A stretch of 64,000 nucleotides of DNA. It comes from Candidatus Methanoxibalbensis ujae (lineage in GTDB: Archaea > Halobacteriota > Syntropharchaeia > Alkanophagales > Methanospirareceae). Shown one piece after another: positions 15,081-23,342 of the stretch. The stretch covers positions 31,335-95,334 of the forward strand of contig JAOQIN010000003.1 of assembly GCA_026134085.1 (NCBI GenBank). The letters are read 5' to 3'. The stretch's first letter is position 1, and each line of letters begins with the position of its first letter. Both the position numbers and the translations under genes were made by a program. Below the pieces are notes generated by a model. It made no database searches. It saw only the letters and a program-made list of their open reading frames with translations, and was not told the DNA's origin.

Positions 15081-16577
15081 TTAATTTTCCTCCTTCGCTG
15101 GCTCCACATTCGCTTTGACGTTCGCTTTGTTTGCTCACGGATCTTATTTCTTTTTCGTTTCTACTTATCATTTTTGTCTTTCTCGGGCAAAGCATTCAGC
15201 GTCCTGAGGATATGCTTGAGGCAAATTTGGGCTCTGTAGCCATTCCTGTCAGCAGAGGCCATTCCTGTCAGCAGAATGGCGAGGCACGAAGTAAGAGTTC
15301 AGACGCCGCCGAATTTCTGTATCATTTCACTTTTTTACACTTTTTTATAATCAGACCTATCAGGCCTTCATGCTGCCTTAACGAATTTTTCTTTTGCGTC
15401 ATTGCATGCATACACGGAGACAGCTCCAGGCTCATCGTCCCAAAGGTGTGGCTTTCTCAATTCTCAAGTTGTCGTAGCTCTCAAAGATGTAACGATGTTC
15501 ATCAGCCTGTCTCCTGTTAGGAGATTCAGAAGTCGTTGGTAAGTGCCTCTCTCTGACACCTTATTTTTCATAGTAAACCACTCCCGGCTTGAACATCCAA
15601 CGAGAACCACCATCTCTGACACGGAGAGCGTTAAAGATGGCAAGGCTTTTTCTATTGCCGCAACCTATCAAATCAACCCTTTTTCCACTTCCTTTCCTCT
15701 CTCTTCGTTCCTTTTATTTTTTCATAAACGTGAGAGTTCAGACCTGATTCTTGCTCCGTTTGCCCAGTCTGTCAGAATTTCAAGTTGAAGCAGATGACAA
15801 TGCGGTGTAACCAGCTGAGAAATGCTCAGTAGCATCCCCCTTTTCAGTTCCTGTCATCATCAATATAACAGGAAGCGGATCCTGCCAGACGCTTCTTCTG
15901 GCACATAAGCCGAAGCGGGGCCCATGTCTCTGCGGGTGAGCCTGAGGCTCTTGCAAAGGCTTTCCCAAATTCTTCTAAATCCAATTAGCTTGGCATACTT
16001 CTCATCGTATCCGAGAGCTCGCATCTGAGAGCTAAATCATGAGCATTCTGGGCCTGTGTGAGGCATCAGATATAGGCATCAGGTATGATCTTCCTCCTTA
16101 ACCACCATTGTTTCCCTGCAGGACTTGTTTCTGTTTCCCATTCGCAAAGAGCAGCACGGTGAATTCCTGGCAGGTGTGGGAGACCAAGTGAGACCGGAGG
16201 TGAAGGTATCATTTCCCTGTTTTATTGTCTTAAATGGCTACTGTGAAATGTTTGGCGAGAAGCAAAGATAGCTTCGGCACTTCGCCAAAATCTGCGGGGC
16301 TTCAGATGCGCTCGGAAAGATGCTTACGTGCTCCCCAAAACCAGACAAGCCAGACACAACAATGTCTGAGGAGCCAGCATAGTCAGCATATGCATCGTCA
16401 AATGATGTGCTCTCACCCATCCCTGTGCTCACATCTCATCATTTATATTTCATCAATATTTCATCACAAACGCCTATATGTCATTATCATCTCCCTCTTT
16501 TATTGTTTGTTTTTATTTCTCAAATTTAATGCAGGCAACGAGTTCGCAGCGGGTGTGTGCAGGGAAAACTTCTTTAA
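15081..16577. other. 1.5-kb gene-poor stretch at the expected platform end of the array
   Basis: No ORF here has a protein-like composition on either strand, and no tyrosine recombinase motifs (R...HxLR...Y) were seen. Near 15195-15317 lies a degenerate attC-like remnant: gaggcaaatttgggctctgtagcc followed by the gagttcagacgCCGCCG extension seen after sites E to H, disrupted by an 18-bp tandem duplication (gccattcctgtcagcag, 15239-15276). The rest holds short open frames only and looks like decayed DNA. Confidence 0.5.
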
Positions 16578-16613
16578 GTGATCAATGAAGAGTGTAGAGA
16601 GGAGGTGTGGGAA

Positions 16614-17267
16614 ATGGATATAAAATGGCATGGACATGCGTGTTTTGAGATATCTGCTGCTGGCATGAAAGTTGTGACGGATCCTTATGACAGCAGCATA
16701 GGATATGAGATGCCTGCGATCGCGGCGGACATAGTGACAGTGAGTCATGACCATTATGATCACAACAATGTGAGTGCGCTTGCAGGTGAGCCTGCAGTCG
16801 TGCGAGGAGCGGGAGAGCATGTTGTGAAAGGCATTCGGTTCGTTGGCATTGAGACATTTCATGACACAAGAATGGGGGCGGAAAGAGGCATAAACACTGT
16901 TTTCGTGTGGGAGATGGAGGGCATACGCCTGTGTCATCTCGGTGACCTAGGGCATGTGCTTGATGATGAACAGGTTGCTGCCATAAGGGGGGAAGGTGAC
17001 ATTGATGTGCTCTTTGTCCCTGTGGGCGGCGTGTTCACTGTTGATGCGGAGGATGCGAGCAAGGTTGTTGAGCAGATATCTCCGAGGATTGCGATTCCCA
17101 TGCACTACAAGACGAAAGGGCTGAAGCTGAACATCGCGGACGAGCGCGAATTTCTGCGCGGGAAAGAGGACAGAGTGCGCCGGGAGGAAGTTCTGACAAT
17201 CACAAGGGACACTGTTCCGACTGCTGCCGAAGCGGAAATCGTGGTATTGGAGAGATGGAAGCGCTGA
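16614..17267 (+). CDS. UPF0173 metallo-beta-lactamase-fold hydrolase
   Basis: The start is placed at ATG 16614, where GAGGAGGTG sits 7 nt upstream; the protein then begins MDIKWHGHACFEI, the normal start of this family. The 217-residue protein has SHDHYDHNN (HxHxDH), FHD, CHLGDLGH and IPMHYKTK, the full set of MBL metal ligands. Members are metal-dependent hydrolases of uncertain substrate, distantly like UlaG lactonase. It is the first clearly chromosomal gene after the cassette region. Confidence 0.85.
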   Translation: MDIKWHGHACFEISAAGMKVVTDPYDSSIGYEMPAIAADIVTVSHDHYDHNNVSALAGEPAVVRGAGEHVVKGIRFVGIETFHDTRMGAERGINTVFVWEMEGIRLCHLGDLGHVLDDEQVAAIRGEGDIDVLFVPVGGVFTVDAEDASKVVEQISPRIAIPMHYKTKGLKLNIADEREFLRGKEDRVRREEVLTITRDTVPTAAEAEIVVLERWKR

Positions 17268-17362
17268 ACCAAGTGGCTCACACTCTGTTTGCTGTGGGCG
17301 GAATTCTCCTTCCTGCACTCCCACTGTGGTGGGTGCTTATGAGTAATGATCATTATGAGTAA
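17255..17362 (+). CDS. Possible 35-residue hydrophobic peptide
   Basis: A short frame starts inside the last codons of the UPF0173 gene (ttggagagATG) and encodes a peptide with one membrane-like segment (LFAVGGILLPALPLWWVLM). The coupling and hydrophobicity suggest a small membrane protein, but length alone gives little statistical support. A 16-bp tandem duplication (atgagtaatgatcatt) overlaps its end. Confidence 0.25.
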   Translation: MEALNQVAHTLFAVGGILLPALPLWWVLMSNDHYE

Positions 17363-17410
17363 TGATCATTGAGAGATACACAGAGTGGAAGAGAAGGAGG
17401 ATTTGCGACC

Positions 17411-17731
17411 ATGATTGTTGTTAACACAGATTTTGTGCCCGGGAAGGAAATATCAGAAGTGCTTGGTATCGTGAAAGGAAATGTCATCTGGGCAAAACAT
17501 GTCGGAAAGGACATCCTCGCAGGTTTCAGACAGCTTGTGGGCGGTGAGATAAAAGAATACACTGAGATGATGACAGAAGCACGGGAGGTTGCACTGAAAC
17601 GCATGACGGAAAAAGCGGAAGAACTCGGCGCTGACGCTGTTATAAATGTGAGATTCATCACATCAATGGTGATGCAGGGAGCCGCTGAAATACTCGCTTA
17701 CGGAACAGCGGTGAGATTAAAAGAGAAATGA
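17411..17731 (+). CDS. UPF0145 (YbjQ-like) protein
   Basis: The start at ATG 17411 follows an AGGAGGA ribosome-binding site; the longer frame from 17369 is unlikely. The 106-residue protein matches the YbjQ/UPF0145 family: a short beta strand start (MIVVNTDFVPG), GIVKGNVIWAKHVGKD, and the final ADAVINVRF...EILAYGTAV. Homologues form pentamers and have been described as heavy-metal-binding-like domains; the biochemical role is unknown. Confidence 0.8.
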   Translation: MIVVNTDFVPGKEISEVLGIVKGNVIWAKHVGKDILAGFRQLVGGEIKEYTEMMTEAREVALKRMTEKAEELGADAVINVRFITSMVMQGAAEILAYGTAVRLKEK

Positions 17732-17881
17732 TAAAGGAGAAATGACTGACGGGCGCTCGCATGTGCCAGATTTGAGCAATGTGCCAGATTTGAGCATTTT
17801 CAGATCTCAACTTCTCTGATGAGGCAACGTCTGATAAAAAAGGTCTGATAAAAAAGGCAACGAGTTTTGTAAATAGAAGAA

Positions 17882-18790
17882 ATGCTGATAGGCGCGCCTG
17901 TATGGCTTGGAAATCGCCCTTTCAGGCAGACGCTCTCATCACTGAGGCATGCAGGCTGCGATTATCTGGAGTTCTCACTTGACTTCCCTCTTCCCGAATG
18001 CATGCGCACATCCGATGATTTCAGGCAGATGCTTGATGAATTCGGCCTGAAAATTGCTTTTCACTCGCCTTTGGATGTGCAGACAGTGCATCCACGCAGC
18101 GAGATATTTGAGGCAGGCATGAAAATACTGAAGAGATGCTTTGAGTTCTGCTCCCGATTTCCTTCAACATTGTACTACAATCTCCATCTACATCCAAGAA
18201 TAACTACAATGAAACTGAAGGATATAAGGGAGAAGATTAAGAAAATATGCACGAAACAATGTGAGGAAATTGCAAGAATTGGTGAGGAATTTGGGTTGAC
18301 GCTGACTGTTGAGAATGATTTCATGCCTTTTGAGATGTCAGAGCTCATATTTGAAGCCGTTTCAGAGACTGGAATGTGGTTCACACTTGACATCGGTCAT
18401 GCGATCATATCTGATATGCATTTCCGCAAGCAGAATGCGAGCAGCGGTGGGGGGGTCCGGCGAGGACATGAGGAGAAAAATGGAAGAGATGCGAATGTGT
18501 TCAGAGCCTCGGAAATCAGAGCATCGGAGATAATCAGTCGCTGGATGGAGAGGTGTGCCGACAGGGTGCTTGTTGTGCATATTCACGATTGTGCACTTCG
18601 TGGCTGTGAGAAGACTGACCACATATCCCTCGGCCGTGGTGATCTTGACATTGAAGAGGTGTTGAACACTGTCAGGCGTGCAGATTTCAAATATATGCTT
18701 GTTGAGGCTTTCTGGCGAAACAGGCAGAAGGAGGAAATGACATACGATGAGATGCGCCGGAACATTGAAATATGCAGATCAATATTATAA
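17882..18790 (+). CDS. Xylose isomerase-like TIM-barrel protein (AP endonuclease 2 family)
   Basis: The 302-residue protein shows YLEFSLDFPLP, IAFHSPL, LHLHPR, LTVENDF, FTLDIGHA, VVHIHD and MLVEAFW at the expected barrel strands. The E, D, H and H residues at strand ends are those that bind metal in the endonuclease IV/sugar isomerase superfamily. Function may be a sugar isomerase or epimerase or an AP endonuclease; the sequence does not decide. After the DIGHA strand is a low-complexity insert with the tandem RASEIRASEI (about 18430-18540), apparently a recent expansion. Confidence 0.7.
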   Translation: MLIGAPVWLGNRPFRQTLSSLRHAGCDYLEFSLDFPLPECMRTSDDFRQMLDEFGLKIAFHSPLDVQTVHPRSEIFEAGMKILKRCFEFCSRFPSTLYYNLHLHPRITTMKLKDIREKIKKICTKQCEEIARIGEEFGLTLTVENDFMPFEMSELIFEAVSETGMWFTLDIGHAIISDMHFRKQNASSGGGVRRGHEEKNGRDANVFRASEIRASEIISRWMERCADRVLVVHIHDCALRGCEKTDHISLGRGDLDIEEVLNTVRRADFKYMLVEAFWRNRQKEEMTYDEMRRNIEICRSIL

Positions 18791-18795
18791 TAAAA

Positions 18796-20220
18796 TTATT
18801 TAAATTTTTTCAGAATTTTCCCTATGGGTGTGCCACTGCGGGTCATGAATCCCCCTCTCCCCCTCTCAGCTGCGCTCAGCCCTTTAAGCATGCGCTGCAT
18901 CATGCGATGATATTTTAGGAGTTCGCTCACCTCAGCGGTTGTGGTCCCTGAGCCACGGGCAATTCTCCTTATGCGAGATGCGTTTATTATGCGCGGATCA
19001 TTTAGCTCTTCATCTGTCATTGAATCCATCATTGCCTTGAATCTCCTGAGTTTTTCCTCAGTTATTTGAGATATTTCATCATTTAAATCTATGTTCAGAG
19101 TGCCAAATGGCATCATTTGAAGCAGTTTCTTCAGAGGTCCCATTTTTCTGAGCGCTTCAAGCTGCTTATACATGTCTCTCAATGTGAATTTTCCTCTCAG
19201 TATTTTCTCACCGAGCTCATCAACCGTTTCTTCATCTGTCTGCTGTTTGACGCTCTCCTCAGCGATTTCCATAAGCGTCTGTATGTCTCCGAAGCCGAGC
19301 AATCGTGATATGAATCTTTCGGGGATGAAGCGCTCAATATCGTCTATCTTCTCGCCTGTTCCTATGAACGCGATTCCAGCGTTTGTCTCCGAAACTGCTG
19401 AAAGAGCTCCGCCGCCTTTTGCAGTGCCGTCCATTTTTGTGAGTATGATGCCTGTTATGCCGACTGCCTCGTCAAACGCCTTAGCCTGCTCTGATGCGAG
19501 TTGACCTATCGCCGCATCTATGACGAGAAGGCGCTGCTCTGGATTCACAGCATCGTTAAGCGCACGCAGCTCCTCTATCATATCAGATTCAAGCGCATGT
19601 CTTCCTGCTGTGTCTATTATTTTGACATCATACTTCTCAAACAGCTTGAGACCTTCAAGTGCAACATCAACAGCATCTATGCCACTCATAAGACCCTCTT
19701 CCATTCGCACGGCACCGTCGCCGCTGAAATCACATCCGGATGTTGAGATGCCGCCATCATAGAAAGGAACACCCATGGATGAGCAGAGCTGCTTCAACTG
19801 CTCTGAAGCTGCAGGTCTGTGGACATCAGCACATATTACAGCGGGCTTCAGCCCTTTTTTCTGGAAGAACCTTGCGAGCTTCGCACATGAAAGCGTCTTT
19901 CCAGAGCCGTTCAGGCCGAAGACGAGTATTTTCTGCGGAGAGAGTGGAACTTCAACACCCCTTCCAAGAATCCTCAAAAGCTCTTCATACACAACGCGTA
20001 TGGCATACTCCCTCGGGTTCAGTGTGGCCCCTTCCTCACGCAGCACACGCTCCCTGACACGATTTGACATTCTCTTCACGAGGGATATCTTCACATCCGC
20101 CTGAATGAGCGCACGCTGAATGTCCCTGACAACTTCATCAATCACTCTCCTGTCTATGCGATTCGCTCGTATGAGCTTCTGCACAGCTCCCCGTAATGTC
20201 CTGCTCAAACCTTCATGCAT
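18796..20220 (-). CDS. srp54: Signal recognition particle GTPase SRP54
   Basis: The 474-residue protein has the N domain, a G domain with GLNGSGKT (P-loop, about residues 106-113), DTAGRHALE (G3), [10 protein letters not shown] (G4) and the FIGTGE region, and a methionine-rich M domain (PFGTLN..., [14 protein letters not shown]) that binds 7S RNA and signal sequences. Together with SRP19 (at 60 kb) and 7S RNA it targets membrane and secreted proteins. It is divergently oriented to ruvC. Length is slightly above the usual archaeal 440-450. Confidence 0.95.
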   Translation of the reverse strand: MHEGLSRTLRGAVQKLIRANRIDRRVIDEVVRDIQRALIQADVKISLVKRMSNRVRERVLREEGATLNPREYAIRVVYEELLRILGRGVEVPLSPQKILVFGLNGSGKTLSCAKLARFFQKKGLKPAVICADVHRPAASEQLKQLCSSMGVPFYDGGISTSGCDFSGDGAVRMEEGLMSGIDAVDVALEGLKLFEKYDVKIIDTAGRHALESDMIEELRALNDAVNPEQRLLVIDAAIGQLASEQAKAFDEAVGITGIILTKMDGTAKGGGALSAVSETNAGIAFIGTGEKIDDIERFIPERFISRLLGFGDIQTLMEIAEESVKQQTDEETVDELGEKILRGKFTLRDMYKQLEALRKMGPLKKLLQMMPFGTLNIDLNDEISQITEEKLRRFKAMMDSMTDEELNDPRIINASRIRRIARGSGTTTAEVSELLKYHRMMQRMLKGLSAAERGRGGFMTRSGTPIGKILKKFK

Positions 20221-20494
20221 CTTTTCTCATATCGTCCTCATATTATTTCGCTGTTTCTTTTCGCCTTTCGCTGTTACTTTTAGCCTTGCAGTGAGATGTG
20301 GGAAATGTCGGTTTTTGCCGACACCACTGGTAAGAAGGGAAATCTGTCCGGAGGAATAATTGAAATTGAGTATGAAAGGGCATCGTATATCTTGCGGAGA
20401 TGTGAATCATTCCACGGTCTATGGACGACCTCGTGTATGGCGTGTATGGTGATGGGATCTGCTGCGGGATCATTCCAGCTGCTGAAGTGGGGAA

Positions 20495-21001
20495 ATGGCG
20501 CGTGTTATTGGCATAGACCCGGGGATTGCTGAAACAGGTTGGGGAATCGTGGAACTGGGAGACGATGGATTTCGCTGTGTTGCACATGGGTGCATCCGGA
20601 CAAGGCAGGATCAGCCAAAGGAGATGAGATTGAAAACAATATATGACTCACTGCTGAAAATAATAAGCCAATATGAGCCCGATATAATGGCGATTGAAAA
20701 GATATTTTTCAATGCAAATGTGAAAACAGCTATGAGCGTTGGTCAATCACGGGGTGTTTGTATGTTAGCCGCTGCAGTTTCCGGGTTGAAAACATACGAA
20801 TATAATTCATCTGCTGTAAAAAACATAATAACCGGACGGGGAAGAGCATCAAAGAAGGAGGTTGCTCGCTGTGTATGCGAGATTTTGCATATGGACAAAA
20901 TTCCCAGACCATACGATGTGACAGATGCTCTCGCAATAGCGCTCGCCCACCTATTGAAGCAACAGCAGAGGTCAAGCGATGCATCTGCTTCCGGACCATG
21001 A
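20495..21001 (+). CDS. ruvC: Crossover junction endodeoxyribonuclease RuvC
   Basis: The 168-residue protein has the RNase H-like fold signature of RuvC: GIDPGIAETGWG (first catalytic Asp), MAIEKIFF (Glu), GRGRASKKEV and DVTDALAIALAH (final two Asp). RuvC cleaves Holliday junctions as a dimer, normally together with RuvAB in bacteria. Archaea usually rely on Hjc, so this is probably an acquired or lineage-specific gene. No ruvA or ruvB lies nearby. Length and all four catalytic acids fit a functional enzyme. Confidence 0.9.
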   Translation: MARVIGIDPGIAETGWGIVELGDDGFRCVAHGCIRTRQDQPKEMRLKTIYDSLLKIISQYEPDIMAIEKIFFNANVKTAMSVGQSRGVCMLAAAVSGLKTYEYNSSAVKNIITGRGRASKKEVARCVCEILHMDKIPRPYDVTDALAIALAHLLKQQQRSSDASASGP

Positions 21002-21361
21002 CTATAAATTCAAAAGCAGCGTGAATGATATGAACCAGCCGAAAAGAGTCATAAAGGAGAGATAAAGGAAATCTTTCGCATCTTTGAGCATGTTGTAGCG
21101 AGGATATATGAACCTCTGTATCAGTATGAATATCATAGCAATAAGTAATCCATCGCCCTCTGCAGGATTTGTCAGCGTAAAGGACAGGATGCCTGCGATG
21201 ATGCCGAAAATTGTTGGGAAAATCACTTTCTTCACACCCAATATGTATTCTTCATTGCCTCGCAAAGATGCAAATGCATGACGCTCTGCGTTCTTCGTGC
21301 TGTCGGTGCTCCTGCTTTCAGTTCTCTTTCTTTCAGTTTCGGTCATATCATCAGATATCAT
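21002..21361 (-). CDS. EMC6-like archaeal membrane protein
   Basis: The 119-residue protein has a charged N-terminus of about 38 residues and three transmembrane helices. The FPTIFGIIAGILSF, IQRFIYPRY, DFLYLSFMTLFGWFISFTLLLN pattern matches the archaeal EMC6-like family, related to a subunit of the eukaryotic ER membrane protein complex. A membrane-protein insertion role is inferred from that relationship only. It is convergent with ruvC, with no gap. Confidence 0.75.
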   Translation of the reverse strand: MISDDMTETERKRTESRSTDSTKNAERHAFASLRGNEEYILGVKKVIFPTIFGIIAGILSFTLTNPAEGDGLLIAMIFILIQRFIYPRYNMLKDAKDFLYLSFMTLFGWFISFTLLLNL

Positions 21362-21377
21362 TATCAGTCACCTTCAG

Positions 21378-22307
21378 TCACCGGTGTGATATCATGCGCT
21401 CTATTGCCCTTCTCGCATCTGCTGCGACATCCTCAGGAACTCTCACAACTGGTTTTTCTCTCTCCAATGCCGCCTCTATTTTGGGAAGTGAATGCATTTT
21501 CATCTGCGGGCACACAGCATTCTCTGATATCGGATAAAACTTTTTTGATGGGTTCTGCTTTTTCAGTCTGTATATCAGGCCTATTTCCGTGCCTATCACG
21601 AATTCACTCGCTGAGGATTTGCTGCAATACCTGAGCATGCCGCTTGTTGAGGCGATGAAATCAGCATTCTCCTGAACCTCAGGAACGCATTCAGGATGCA
21701 CAACAACCTCTGCATATGGATGAGATGCGCGAGCGGCGATGAGGTCTTCAAGTGATATCTGGTGATGTGTCGGGCATATTCCATATTCTGGAACTGTTAT
21801 GATCCTCTTATCGCTTCGCTTCCTCACAAAATATGAGAGATTCTTATCGGGACCAAATATGATATTTTGTGAGGACATGGCATTCACGATTTCAGGAGCG
21901 TTCGCGGATGTGCATATGCAGTCCGCAAGCGCCTTTGCGTGTGCGCTCGTGTTTACATACAGCACGACCTCAGCATCTGGATGCGCTCTCCTTGCCTCTC
22001 TTATCATCTCCGCATTTAACATCTGCGCCATCGGGCATATCGCTCCGACATCTGGAAGCAGCACTTTCCTGTCGGGATTCAGAACATAGGCTGTCTCCGC
22101 CATGAAATCAACACCGCAGAAAACAATGATGTCCGCATCAGTATTCTGAGCGGCTATCGCAAGCTCAAGCGAATCACCGACGACATCCGCAATCTCCTGA
22201 ACCTCGGGTCTCTGATAGTTGTGTGCAAGAATGAGAGCTCTCTTCCTTCGCTTCAGCCGTTCTATGCGCTCCTTCAGATCCATCAACCTCAACTGAAAAT
22301 CTTCCAT
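21378..22307 (-). CDS. nadA: Quinolinate synthase NadA
   Basis: The start is placed at ATG 22307 (AGGTGACGAGG upstream), giving 309 residues; the longer frame has no family-like sequence. The three Fe-S cysteines are visible in DCICTSAN, HPECVPEV and VCPQMKMHSL, and ALILAHNYQ and VFCGVDFMAETA are family motifs. The [4Fe-4S] enzyme condenses iminoaspartate with dihydroxyacetone phosphate to make quinolinate for NAD. No nadB/nadX or nadC is adjacent. Confidence 0.93.
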   Translation of the reverse strand: MEDFQLRLMDLKERIERLKRRKRALILAHNYQRPEVQEIADVVGDSLELAIAAQNTDADIIVFCGVDFMAETAYVLNPDRKVLLPDVGAICPMAQMLNAEMIREARRAHPDAEVVLYVNTSAHAKALADCICTSANAPEIVNAMSSQNIIFGPDKNLSYFVRKRSDKRIITVPEYGICPTHHQISLEDLIAARASHPYAEVVVHPECVPEVQENADFIASTSGMLRYCSKSSASEFVIGTEIGLIYRLKKQNPSKKFYPISENAVCPQMKMHSLPKIEAALEREKPVVRVPEDVAADARRAIERMISHR

Positions 22308-22584
22308 CCTCGTCACCTGCGTCCAATGTACATCTTTCCTAATTTCTATCCCCCATCCTAAAAGGTTCACGCCCCGTTTTCCATTTCTTCTCCATCTCCC
22401 GACCCATTCACATTTGGCAGCTGGAACATCGAACATCAGACTCACGCAGGAGGGCTCTGCATGTCTCTCTGTTGAGACGGAGGAAGTATAAAACTGAAAC
22501 TGAAACAGTTCTGAAACAGAAACAGAGAGAGTGAATCAAGAGATGAAACAGAAAATATAGAGCAAAGGTACAGAGCAGCTGAGA

Positions 22585-22674
22585 TAGCGGGGGATGGATT
22601 CGAACCATCGATCTCCGGGTTTCTCCGCCTGCGCTTATGAGCCCGACGGGATATCCTGACTACCCCACCCCGCT
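22585..22674 (-). tRNA. Initiator tRNA-Met (CAT) with a 15-nt intron
   Basis: The acceptor stem AGCGGGG pairs perfectly with CCCCGCT, starting with the A1-U72 pair of archaeal initiators. The anticodon stem TCGGG/CCCGG has the three G-C pairs diagnostic of initiator tRNA. The loop is CTCATA-A with anticodon CAT. Between positions 37 and 38 about 15 extra nucleotides (AGCGCAGGCGGAGAA on the tRNA strand) are inserted, the canonical archaeal intron position. The T arm GATGG-TTCGAAT-CCATC is intact. The discriminator is A and CCA is not encoded. Confidence 0.9.
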
Positions 22675-22695
22675 GCTATGATTTTTTTATTCACA

Positions 22696-22712
22696 CTCAT
22701 TTAAATACTTTG
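22696..22712 (-). promoter_or_regulatory. TATA-box promoter of tRNA-iMet
   Basis: On the minus strand GCAAAGTATTTAAATG provides a BRE-like purine stretch and a TATA box centred about 28 nt upstream of tRNA position 1, the normal archaeal spacing. Confidence 0.6.
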
Positions 22713-22867
22713 CGCCACGCCATCGTCACATCATCACATGGCGATCAAAGGCAAAGGCAGAGCAGTTTCCGCGTTGCAGCCTCTGCTTGAAAAAGGTTTC
22801 CATATAAAAATGAATTTGGAAAAAATAGAAAGATTTAAAAGAGGCGAGCGATGGATGGTAGAGGGGG

Positions 22868-23161
22868 ATGGACGAGGAGAAGCTTATAGAGAGTGCACAT
22901 GTGCTTTTCCACCCGATAAGATACAGAATTGTGAAGGTGCTGAAAGAGCGACCGATGCACATAAACGAGATAAGCGACAGGATCGGGAAGGATCGGAGAC
23001 TTGTCTCGCATCATCTGCTCACACTTGAGGAACATGGGTTCCTCGCAAGCAGATACTATGTGTCGCAGATGCCACGGTCAAAGGGAAAAGCAATACGAAT
23101 CTACTGGAACACGGAGAAGGTGAAGGAAGTCATGGAAGAACTTCGTGATATGCTGTATTGA
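22868..23161 (+). CDS. ArsR-like winged-helix transcription regulator
   Basis: The 97-residue protein is a single winged helix-turn-helix: HPIRYRIVKVL (helix 1), MHINEISDRIG, RRLVSHHLLTLEEHGFL (recognition helix and turn), then a wing with SRYYVSQMPRSKGKAIRIY and a C-terminal helix. No metal-binding cysteines are present. ggaggg lies just upstream. It sits between tRNA-iMet and the convergent rfcL gene with no obvious target operon. Confidence 0.8.
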   Translation: MDEEKLIESAHVLFHPIRYRIVKVLKERPMHINEISDRIGKDRRLVSHHLLTLEEHGFLASRYYVSQMPRSKGKAIRIYWNTEKVKEVMEELRDMLY

Positions 23162-23342
23162 CCCGCTGATGCTCTCTGCTGAGGCGAATTTCTGCAGAGT
23201 CCGTTTGAGCCGAGTGAGGAATACTCCCGCATCCCGAAGCAGCCTCTGCCAGCACATGTTGTGTCGCTCAATACCGTGCGGACAATGGAATGAATGGATG
23301 TGCCTGGCTTTATGCTCATTGAATTCATGACATTAAATTCAA

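Larger units (their letters stand above)
1..15317 (-). mobile_element. Integron-type gene cassette array (attC-separated), no integrase seen
   Basis: At least ten attC-like palindromes, all in the same orientation, divide this stretch into units whose genes lie almost all on the minus strand. In most units the last stop codon lies about 13-73 nt before the attC-like site, as in integron cassettes. The palindromes have AAC/GTT outer boxes fitting RYYYAAC/GTTRRRY, an inner stem, and one or two internal hairpins. The array runs off the left edge of the window. Reading on the minus strand, the platform end (attI and intI) should sit near 15-16.5 kb, but no tyrosine recombinase ORF is there. An integrase-less cluster of attC sites, or an array whose integrase lies elsewhere, are both possible. 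Calling it an integron array is inference from sequence pattern; an attC covariance-model search was not run. Confidence 0.75.

Noticed and set aside
15081-16577. Integrase or transposase gene in the gap
   Set aside because: Frames on both strands were read for tyrosine recombinase and DDE motifs; none found.
22738-23028. Plus-strand frame overlapping the ArsR-like gene
   Set aside because: It is out of frame with a clear winged-helix gene and its sequence is not protein-like.
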